Positions 32,245-40,500 of a stretch of DNA of 64,000 nucleotides are shown here, one piece after another. The position numbers and the translations under genes are program-made. Each line of letters opens with the position of its first letter. The first letter of the stretch is position 1. Origin of the DNA: Pseudooceanicola marinus (lineage in GTDB: Bacteria; Pseudomonadota; Alphaproteobacteria; Rhodobacterales; Rhodobacteraceae); contig NZ_JAIVMC010000006.1 of the NCBI RefSeq assembly GCF_020177265.1, forward strand, positions 124,001 to 188,000, written 5' to 3'. Below the pieces are notes generated by a model, which was not told the DNA's origin, ran no database searches, and saw nothing but the letters and a program-made list of their open reading frames with translations.

Positions 32245-33750
32245 ATGATCGACTTCACTGCACTTTCGGACGCCCTGTCGCTTCTCGGCAGCGACCCGCT
32301 GGCCTGGCTGGTGGTGATCCCCGGCCTCTTCATCGGGCTGATCTTCGGCGCGATCCCCGGCCTGTCGATCTCCATCGCCATGGCGGTCTTTTTGCCTGCC
32401 ACGCTCTACATGGACTTCCTGCCGGCGATCCTGTTCCTCACCGCGATCTTCACCGGCGGTGGTTTCGGCGGCGCGGTGCCGGCGATCCTGATGAACATCC
32501 CCGGCACCTCCTCGGCCGTGGCGACCTCCTTCGACGGCTACCCGATGTCGAAGAAGGGCCAGCACGGCGAGGCCCTGGGCGCGGGGCTGATCGCCTCGGC
32601 CGTGGGCACGCTGTTCGGCTACATCATCCTGATGTTCCTGGTGGGGCCGGTGTCGCAATGGGTGCTGATGCTGGGCCCGACCGAGATGCTGGTGGTGGCG
32701 ATCTGGGGCCTGCTGCTGATCGCGGTGCTGAACGACAGCTCGGTCGCCAAGGGCCTGGCGGCGGGTATCCTCGGCATCCTGATCTCGACCATCGGCTATT
32801 CCAACACCGGGCTGATGCGCGGCACCTTCGGGTCGATGTACCTGCTGGACGGCATCCCCGCGATCCCGGCGCTGATCGGCCTCTTCGCCGCCTCGGAACT
32901 GATCGGCATGACGGGGCGCGACTACCTGATCTCCGACAGTGCGCTGCGCCGGGTGCGGCTGAAACCGATCCTGGCGGGCGCCGGGGCCACCCTGCGCGGC
33001 TGGCCGCGGGTGCTGCGCGGCTCGGCCATCGGCACGGCCATCGGCATCATCCCGGGCGTCGGCGCCTCGGTCGCCAACCTGGCCTCCTACGCGGCGGCCA
33101 AGAACCTCTCCGGCGCGCCCGAAAGCTTCGGCCGCGGCAACCCCGAGGGCGTCGTCGCCTCTGAGGCCGCGAACTCCTCCTCCGAGGGGGGCGGCATGGT
33201 GACCCTGCTGGCCCTCGGCCTGCCGGGCGGGGCGGGCACGGCAATCCTGCTGGGCGCCTTCGCCATGCACAACGTCACCGGCGGCCCGCGCTTCATCTCC
33301 GACAACACCGACATCGTCTACGCGCTGATCCTGGGCAATATCGTCCAGTCGATCCTGCTGATCGCCGTCGGCATGGTCTTCGTCTTCCTGGCCAGCTCCA
33401 TCGTGAAGATCCGGCTGAGCTACCTGATCCCCTTCGTATTGGCGATCTCGATGATGGGCACCTACGCGATCACCGGGTCCATGGTGGGGCCGCTGACCGT
33501 GGCGGGCGCAGGGGCGCTTGGCTGGGTGATGCGGCGCTACGGCTATCCGGTGACGGCGACCGTGGTGGGCCTGCTGATCGGCCCGATGGCCGAGGGCGAG
33601 CTGACCCGCAGCTGGCAGATCTCGGCCGGGGACCCGGCCTTCCTGCTGGGCCGCCCGATCACCCTGGTCATGCTGGCCGCGCTGGTGCTGGTCATGGCCG
33701 CCCTGCTGATCACCCGCGCCTACGGTCGCGCCCACAGCCCCGCCCGCTGA
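32245..33750 (+). CDS. tctA: Tripartite tricarboxylate transporter large permease (TctA)
   Basis: The 501-residue protein has about 11-12 membrane segments and strong TctA landmarks: IFGAIPGLSISIAMAVFLPA near residue 33, the GGGFGGAVPAILMNIPGTSS region near 73-92, and the second repeat IGIIPGVGASVANLASYAAA near 268. TctA is the ion-coupled translocation subunit for di- and tricarboxylates. It lies 75 bases after tctB and 22 bases before the LeuC-type gene, so transporter and enzymes are one transcription unit. Confidence 0.95.
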   Translation: MIDFTALSDALSLLGSDPLAWLVVIPGLFIGLIFGAIPGLSISIAMAVFLPATLYMDFLPAILFLTAIFTGGGFGGAVPAILMNIPGTSSAVATSFDGYPMSKKGQHGEALGAGLIASAVGTLFGYIILMFLVGPVSQWVLMLGPTEMLVVAIWGLLLIAVLNDSSVAKGLAAGILGILISTIGYSNTGLMRGTFGSMYLLDGIPAIPALIGLFAASELIGMTGRDYLISDSALRRVRLKPILAGAGATLRGWPRVLRGSAIGTAIGIIPGVGASVANLASYAAAKNLSGAPESFGRGNPEGVVASEAANSSSEGGGMVTLLALGLPGGAGTAILLGAFAMHNVTGGPRFISDNTDIVYALILGNIVQSILLIAVGMVFVFLASSIVKIRLSYLIPFVLAISMMGTYAITGSMVGPLTVAGAGALGWVMRRYGYPVTATVVGLLIGPMAEGELTRSWQISAGDPAFLLGRPITLVMLAALVLVMAALLITRAYGRAHSPAR

Positions 33751-33772
33751 CGCCAGGCTCTAGGAGACAGAG

Positions 33773-35149
33773 ATGACCCAGACGCCCCGCAACACCGTCG
33801 AGAAGATCCGCGACGCGCATCGTGTCCTGTCCGAGGACGGCAGCGACCTGCTCTACATCGACCGGCATTTCCTGCACGAGGGATCGCACCACGCCTTCGC
33901 CCGCATGCGCGAGGCGGGCCGCCAGCTGCGCCACCCGGAGCTGACCTTCGGCGTGGCCGACCACTATGCGCCGTCGTCGGAGGCGCGGGCCACGGATGTG
34001 ACGGCCACGATGATCTCGCGCCTGCGCCGGAACGCGGCGGATTTCGGCATCGACAGCTTCGACATCGGCGACCCGCGGCGCGGTATCGTCCATGTGGCCA
34101 TGCCCGAACAGGGGCTGACCCTGCCCGGCGTGACCATCGTCTGCGGCGACAGCCACACCGCCACCCACGGCGCCTTCGGGGCCTTCGCCTTTGGTATCGG
34201 CGCCTCGGAAGTGGCGCATGTGATGGCGACGCAATGCCTGTGGCAGAAACCCGTCCCCGTCATGCGGATCGAGGTGACGGGCCGCCTGCCCGCCGGCACC
34301 ACCGCCAAGGACCTGGCGCTGGCGATCATCGGCCGCATCGGCACCGGCGGGGCGACGGGCCACGCGGTGGAATACGGCGGCACCGCCATCGCCGCCCTGT
34401 CGATGGAAGAGCGGATGACGCTGTGCAACATGACCATCGAGATGGGCGCGCGGTCGGGCCTGGTGCCCCCCGATGACACGACCTTCGCCTGGCTGAAGGG
34501 CCGACCCCTGGCCCCCGAGGGCACCGACTGGGACGCCGCCGTCGAAAGCTGGCGCGCCCTGGCCCCGGACGCGGGCGCCACATATGACCGCAGTTTCACC
34601 ATGGACGGGGCCGAGGTCGCGCCCATGGTCACCTGGGGCACCAGCCCCGAGCATGTCGCCCCCGTGGACGGCACGGTGCCCGGCGACGCCGAGGCGGGCA
34701 CGCTGGACTACATGGGGCTGGAAGCCGGGGCGCCGGTCGCCGGCACGCCCGTCGATCGCGCCTTCATCGGGTCCTGCACCAATGGCCGGCTGATCGACCT
34801 GCAGGCCGCCGCGCGCGTGCTGAAGGGCCGCCGTGTCACCGTGCCGCTGCTGGTCTCCCCCGGCTCCGACGCCGTGGCGCGCGCAGCCGAGGCGGATGGC
34901 ACCGCCGAGGTCTTCCGCGCCGCCGGGGCGGAATGGGGCGCCAGCGGCTGCTCGCTCTGCGTCGGGATGAACGGCGACCAGGTGGCGCCCGGCGAACGCT
35001 GCGCCTCCACCTCGAACCGCAACTTCCGGGGCCGCCAGGGCCCGGGCGCCCGCACCCACCTGATGAGCCCCGAGATGGTCGCCGCCGCCGCCGTGACGGG
35101 GCGCATCACCGACGCCCGCACCCTGTTGGCAGAGGAGACGCCCGCATGA
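33773..35149 (+). CDS. leuC: 3-isopropylmalate dehydratase (LeuC)-like hydro-lyase large subunit
   Basis: The 458-residue protein has the aconitase-family large-subunit fold. The three iron-sulfur ligands are in place: Cys335 (GSCTNGRL), Cys393 and Cys396 (GCSLCVGMNG). The substrate-contact region CGDSHTATHGAFGAFAFG is also present. Two active-site stretches differ from canonical LeuC: the HE-V-TSPQAF-type segment reads HEGSHHAFARM, and the TMDHNVPT-type segment reads VADHYAPSS. A different substrate such as dimethylmaleate or citraconate is therefore likely. It shares a 3-base ATGA junction with the small subunit and follows the TctCBA genes. The leu name marks family, not proven function. 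Confidence 0.88.
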   Translation: MTQTPRNTVEKIRDAHRVLSEDGSDLLYIDRHFLHEGSHHAFARMREAGRQLRHPELTFGVADHYAPSSEARATDVTATMISRLRRNAADFGIDSFDIGDPRRGIVHVAMPEQGLTLPGVTIVCGDSHTATHGAFGAFAFGIGASEVAHVMATQCLWQKPVPVMRIEVTGRLPAGTTAKDLALAIIGRIGTGGATGHAVEYGGTAIAALSMEERMTLCNMTIEMGARSGLVPPDDTTFAWLKGRPLAPEGTDWDAAVESWRALAPDAGATYDRSFTMDGAEVAPMVTWGTSPEHVAPVDGTVPGDAEAGTLDYMGLEAGAPVAGTPVDRAFIGSCTNGRLIDLQAAARVLKGRRVTVPLLVSPGSDAVARAAEADGTAEVFRAAGAEWGASGCSLCVGMNGDQVAPGERCASTSNRNFRGRQGPGARTHLMSPEMVAAAAVTGRITDARTLLAEETPA

Positions 35150-35763
35150 AGCCGATCACCCGCATCACCGGCCCCGCCGCCGCCCTGCCCCTGGCCAATG
35201 TCGACACCGACCAGATCATCCCGGCCCGGTTCATGAGCCGCTCGCGCAGCGAGGGCTACGGCGATCAGTGCTTCCACGATCTGCGCTTCGACGAAAACGG
35301 CGGCCCCGCCCTCGACTTCCCGCTGAACGCGCTGGACATGCCGCCCTCAGTGCTGGTCGCCGGCGACAACTTCGGCTGCGGCTCCTCGCGCGAAGCGGCG
35401 GTCTATGCGCTGGTCGACTACGGGGTGGAGGCGGTGATCTCGACCTCCTTCGCGGACATCTTCCGCAACAACGCGGGCAAGAACGGGCTGCTGACGATCC
35501 CCCTGCCCGAGGCGGAGGTGACGGCCCTTCTGGCCCAGCTGAAGGAGGCGCCGGGCACGCCCGCCCAGGTCGACCTGCCCGCCCAGACCGTGACCATCGG
35601 CAACCACACCCTGCCCTTCGAGATCGACGAGCGGCTGAAGCACCGGCTGCTGAACGGTCTCGATGACCTGTCGGCGACGCTGCAGGACGAGGACCGCATT
35701 GCTGCCTTCGAGGCCCGGCATTTCGCCGATGCCCCCTGGCTGCGCCCGGCGCCCCGCGCCTGA
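35146..35763 (+). CDS. leuD: 3-isopropylmalate dehydratase (LeuD)-like hydro-lyase small subunit
   Basis: The 205-residue protein starts at the ATG at 35146, overlapping the large-subunit stop, with AGAGGAG as ribosome site. It shows the swivelling-domain motifs NVDTDQIIPARFM near residues 18-30, the GDNFGCGSSREAAVYAL region near 70-86, and SFADIFRNNAGKNGLL further on. It completes the two-subunit hydro-lyase. Together with the transporter and the divergent lyase it suggests a hydration-then-cleavage route for a branched dicarboxylate rather than leucine synthesis. Confidence 0.9.
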   Translation: MKPITRITGPAAALPLANVDTDQIIPARFMSRSRSEGYGDQCFHDLRFDENGGPALDFPLNALDMPPSVLVAGDNFGCGSSREAAVYALVDYGVEAVISTSFADIFRNNAGKNGLLTIPLPEAEVTALLAQLKEAPGTPAQVDLPAQTVTIGNHTLPFEIDERLKHRLLNGLDDLSATLQDEDRIAAFEARHFADAPWLRPAPRA

Positions 35764-35844
35764 CCATCTGAACCGCGACGCGTCAGGCGCGGTCCCATGC
35801 CCCGCCTCGGGTGCAGGCGTCCCGCAACCATCGCAAAAGAGTGC

Positions 35845-35873
35845 GTTCGCCGCTGGAGACGCCAGCGGCGAAC
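35845..35873. terminator. Terminator hairpin after the LeuD-like gene
   Basis: GTTCGCCGCTGG and CCAGCGGCGAAC form a perfect 12-base-pair stem with a 5-base loop, followed by TCGCTTT. On the other strand A-rich flanking sequence gives a T-run (TCTTTTG). It can end both the leuCD operon and the convergent tpsB gene. Confidence 0.8.
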
Positions 35874-35929
35874 TCGCTTTGACACCACCGAGCACTGGCA
35901 CTCCGGAATGTTCATGACACTTGCGTCAC

Positions 35930-37594
35930 TCAAAGCCCGACGTTCAAACTCAGCGACAGGGCGAACTCGCTGCGCGTTTCACTGGGGGCTTGCCACCACA
36001 ACCGCCCTGCATTCAGCGACAGCGTTGCGCGCCCCGCAATATCGGTCGTGATACCGGCGCCAAGACCGACCGCCAGTCGCGTCTTCCGCAGGCCATCCGA
36101 GATATTCCCGGCCCAGCGAACGGCGGCGACATCCCCCATCAGCTGCGGCGTGACGCGCCAGCTGCCGACGGTCCAGTCGGACAGGGTCAGGGTGTTTTGC
36201 ACCGCGACACCGTGATCTCCGTAGACAGACACATCCCCCAACCTCACCGAGTTGCTGGACACCGCATTGAATTGCTGAGACTGCAACAGCTCGCCCGTCG
36301 CAATCTGTCCACGCACGGACATCGACCAGGTGCCAACAGCCGGCAGCGCCATTGCCTGCGAGAAGTGCGGCCGCAGGATGGCATAGTCAGCCGTGGCCCC
36401 GGACCTCGCGGCATCGAAACGGGCGTCGGAATTTCCGCCGCTCAGACCACCCGGGCTCAGCAGCAGATCCACCCCGTAGCTGCGCTGCCCTTGCTCCAGC
36501 CGCCGCGCGCGGCTCCAACCGGCCTTGAGGTAGACCAGATCCACATCGGTGCGCGACACCGGAATACCCGCGAATTGAAGCTCGTATTCCTCTCTGGCGA
36601 CCTCTACGCCGACATACCAGTCCTGCCGTTCTCCGGCTGTCGTGCGGGGGCGTGGCGCGTGATAGGTCAGGCCAAATCGCGACGTCGACTGAACCTGTCG
36701 GAAGACTCCGGCGAACTCATTCCTCGGCTCCGTATAGTAGGCCGATGCCTGAAGCCGTCGCCCGCCCCGCATGAAATGATCGAATGTCAGGGTATGAGAG
36801 ACCGAGGTCGAATTGTCCGGATCTGCCCCCAGATCGTAGCGCAGCACGTCCCCTGTCCCCAGCACATTTCCGAAGACCGCGCTGCCGTTCAGGATTGTGC
36901 TCGTCTCACCATCGAAAACGTCCGTAGTGACCCCCAGCGTGAACTCATAGGGCCGCTGCTCTTGCGTCACCAGGGTCAGCGCCGTGGTGGCGGGCTCCGG
37001 GCCCGGCGACGAGACAAGCCGCACATCGCGATAGGGGTTGGCATTCAGCAACGCGACATCCGCTTCCAGGGTTTCGGCGTTGATGGTCTGTCCGGGCTGC
37101 ACGCGTATGGCGCGGCGATACGCATCAACCTTGAAATACTCGGCACCATCCACCGCCGGGGCCTGTGCCAACCGTGAGGGCTGAACCAGGATCGCCACCG
37201 TACCGTGGGTGATGTCCTGCGCGGGCAGCGTCACCAGGGTGAAGGGGTAGCCCGTGTCACGGAAGTGATCGCGCACCGCTGCAACCAGGCGATTTAGGCT
37301 TTCCAGGGAGGCGGGCTGCCCAAGGGATTGCCGCAGCCGGGCGGCAAGCCGTTCCTCCTCGGGCGCCTGCAGGCGCGGGGCGATCTCCACCCCGGTCTGA
37401 CGGCTCGCGGTGCTGCCCGGCGCCACGGCCACCAGCCGCAGGCCGTTGAGCACCGGCAATAGCTTCTCTTCCCCGGAAAGGGCGGCCAGTTGGGCCACCC
37501 CGGGCTGCTGCGCAGACAGGGGGGCGGCCGGGACGAGCGCCAGGAGGCCGGCACAGAGCAGGGCCGGAAGCCGGCGGTTCATGGTGTTCTCCAT
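35930..37594 (-). CDS. Two-partner secretion outer-membrane transporter (TpsB, ShlB/FhaC family)
   Basis: The 554-residue protein has a signal peptide (LLCAGLLALVPAAPLSAQ, cleavage near residue 28), POTRA-type domains at about 65-230 and a C-terminal 16-strand barrel ending in the usual aromatic/hydrophobic pattern (FALSLSLNVGL). Family motifs include DVRLVSSPGPEPATTALTLV near residue 193 and the barrel-plug region reading SNSVRLGDVSVYGDHGVAV, the counterpart of the VRGY signature. It secretes the TpsA protein encoded just upstream with a 5-base spacer, so the pair forms one operon in the order tpsA-tpsB. Confidence 0.92.
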   Translation of the reverse strand: MENTMNRRLPALLCAGLLALVPAAPLSAQQPGVAQLAALSGEEKLLPVLNGLRLVAVAPGSTASRQTGVEIAPRLQAPEEERLAARLRQSLGQPASLESLNRLVAAVRDHFRDTGYPFTLVTLPAQDITHGTVAILVQPSRLAQAPAVDGAEYFKVDAYRRAIRVQPGQTINAETLEADVALLNANPYRDVRLVSSPGPEPATTALTLVTQEQRPYEFTLGVTTDVFDGETSTILNGSAVFGNVLGTGDVLRYDLGADPDNSTSVSHTLTFDHFMRGGRRLQASAYYTEPRNEFAGVFRQVQSTSRFGLTYHAPRPRTTAGERQDWYVGVEVAREEYELQFAGIPVSRTDVDLVYLKAGWSRARRLEQGQRSYGVDLLLSPGGLSGGNSDARFDAARSGATADYAILRPHFSQAMALPAVGTWSMSVRGQIATGELLQSQQFNAVSSNSVRLGDVSVYGDHGVAVQNTLTLSDWTVGSWRVTPQLMGDVAAVRWAGNISDGLRKTRLAVGLGAGITTDIAGRATLSLNAGRLWWQAPSETRSEFALSLSLNVGL

Positions 37595-37599
37595 AGACT

Positions 37600-40500
37600 T
37601 CAGTTCCCGCCCAGGTTGGCGCCAGTGGCCAGTTCGCTCATGATCAGGGAGTGCAGTGCCGGAGGCACGTTGGCCGGGTCGAAACTCGATGGATTCAGCC
37701 GCGCCATGAAGCTTTCCAGTTCCGCCTCGCGGTTGGCCGCCGTTGCCTGCGCGATACCGCTCTGCACACCGATGACGGCCGCGGTCAGGAAGACCCCACC
37801 GGCCACGCCCGCCGCCGAGGATGAAATGCCGCCACCTAGGATCGCGGACATCTTGTTCAGGGCGACATGGGCTGCGGCGACGGCCGCCTCGGTCGAAGCC
37901 TTGTTCAGGATGATCGCGCCCAGGGGCGCTGCCTGCGCCGCCGTGTTCGCGACGAAGGCGATCGGGACGGCCGTCGTGCCCCCGGCGAAGGCGGCCGCGC
38001 CGGCCCCGCCCGAGATCGCGAGCAGCTGGTCGCCCAGATCACGTGAGTAGTCGCCCAGCACACCGTCCAGCACGTACCCGGCCGGCGCCCTGGCGACCAT
38101 GCCCCCCAGCGTGGCATCCGCGGAGGCGCGGCGGGCATCGTCCTCCGCCTTGGCGACAACCAGGTCCCAGTACATCCTTTCCGCCATGCGGCGTGCGCGA
38201 TATTCGTAGCGCCCGCGCAGCAAGGTCTCGGCCTCTGTCAGATCGGCGGGATCGGCGTTCACCAGGGCCTGCACGTAGCCGTCGATGGCATCCGTCATGA
38301 CCATGGCCGCCTCCGGATCAGCAAGCGCCCGGCCCATGAAGGTGGCCGCGTCGATCCGCCCGTTCTTCAGGTCGTCCAGCAGGTAGATCATGTCGGTGTC
38401 GACCGCACCGGAACTAATGGCCGAAGCCAGGTAAGCCGAGAACACCTCGACCAGCGTATCCGAAGGCTCGGACGTCAGATCCTCCATCAGCCCCGCCGTC
38501 AGCGGAGACACCACGTCGGGCGCCTTGTTCACCTCGATCTCGTTGCTGCCCATGTCGCAGATTCCATCGACCATGGTCTTGCCCAGATTCTCGCAGACCT
38601 CGGCATCCACGATGTTGCCCTCGGCATCGGTGAATATCTTGGTATCCATGGTATAGGTGGTCGTGGTGCTTTCGATCTCGCCGCCGCCCACGTCGATGGG
38701 CTGGATCACCTGGGTGTCCCTGGTGATCACGTCCCCCAGTTCGCCGACGACCGAGATGTCGTACTTGCGGTCCGCATCCGGGTCCACTCTGCCGTCCAGG
38801 GCGACCGCCACCTCCAGCACGTCCTCGGCCGTCTGACCCGGGACGAGGGAGCGAAAGTCACCGTTATAGACCAGGCCCAGAGCATTGCCGTTCACCAGTT
38901 GTCCGTCCAGAAGGGTGCCGCCTGCGTAGACCAGGCCGGGGTAAAGCTCTTCCCGCTGCCAGTCGCCCTGCAGCTCGCGCAGGATATCCTGCGCGGCGAT
39001 GATGATCTCCCGCCGCACGACTTCCATCGAGCCGCCGATGATGGACAGGCTGTAGTTCGACAGCGGCATCCAGCCATCGGGGGAGACCTGGGGCACGTAG
39101 TCGGCCCAGACCATGTTCTCCTTCACTCCGTCCGGCAGTTCGAGGGAGCTCATCCGGTAGTCCGGCGTGATGCCCTGGAAGATGTTGATCTGCTGGTCGC
39201 CGTTCCTCAGCCCCTCCAGCGTGTAGCTGGCCTCGGGCGTGCCACCATAGGCGACGGTCACGTCGCTCATGCGGATCGTCAGGGGTGCGGGCTGCACGAC
39301 CACGTCGCCCAGCACCTGGGTCTGAACCTCGTAGTTGGGGTTGTAGAAACCGCCCGTCACCTCGTAGGTGCCGACATTGGCAGTGGGATCGGCGCCGTCA
39401 CTGTGGAAGCCACCACCGTTCAACACATCGGCCAGGTCATGACCCGGCGCCATGTTGCCGATCTCGATCTGCAGGGCATCGGTGTCGCCGTAGGTCCGGA
39501 ACTGCCGCGGCACCACCACCGTGATCAGGCGCGGCAGGATCGTCATCGTCCCCTGCGCCGGGGACACCAGCTCGTAGTTGTCGTCCTGGATCGTGCCGGT
39601 GACGGTATACTCCCCGACATCGGTCAGGGCGACGTCATGAAGGCCATCGAAGCTGAACCCGTCGATATCGTCCTGGGTGTCGCCGTTGACCAGCCCCAGG
39701 ACCAGCAGATTGGGGGTCCGCGTCGCACCGAAGTAGCGTTCGAAGGAATTGATCACCCCCTGCACCTGTCGCCGGGTGACCGTGGCCGTCCCCTGGCTGA
39801 CGCTTCCGAGGCGGTAGTTGGTCACACCTGCGCCAAGGGCCGCATCGATGGCCCGTGTCTCGCCCGCATCGAGGAAACGGTCGGAAATGTCAGAGGTATA
39901 GACCAGCCCGAGGTCTGCCAGGCTGTCCCAGGCCATCAACCCGTCGGCCGTGGTCCCCGTTACAGTGAAGGCGCTGTCGCCATAGGCCCGGCTGGCATCG
40001 CCGACGCTCAGGTCCAGCGTGGCCGGGGTCACATCCAGCGTCGGCATGTTGGCCGAGGCAATGACGTAGTTGCCATTGCTCACCCCGGTGATGCGCACCG
40101 CGTAGCCATCGGGCACCACGTCTGCCCGCGCCCCGAACCCGTCCGAGTTGGCCTGAAACGGCCCGAGATCCGCGACCGTGTCCGACAGCTTCAACCCGGT
40201 GACGTCGACGTCCAGCCAGCTGCCATCCGCCGTTTCGCCGTAGACCTTGGTCAGGTCGTCGGCGGTGACGATCAGGGGCGCCGGCGTGACTGTCAGCGCG
40301 GCGCTGCTCTGCGAGGTTTCAATCGTGTAGTTCCGTGCCGTTCCACTGACCGAGACCGCGTAGGTCCCAACGTCCGATCCCACCCCGGCCGTGGTCGAGA
40401 AACTCAGGCTGACATCCGAGACATCATCGCCGTTCAACCAGGTCGTCCCCCCGGTGGGGGTCACCGTGAAGTCCGGGTTGGCGTCCCCGTAGAAACGGCT

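Noticed and set aside
31648-33735. Minus-strand open frame of 695 codons opposite tctB and tctA.
   Set aside because: It is an His/Gln/Asp-rich shadow with no domains and no ribosome site; both plus-strand genes are well supported.
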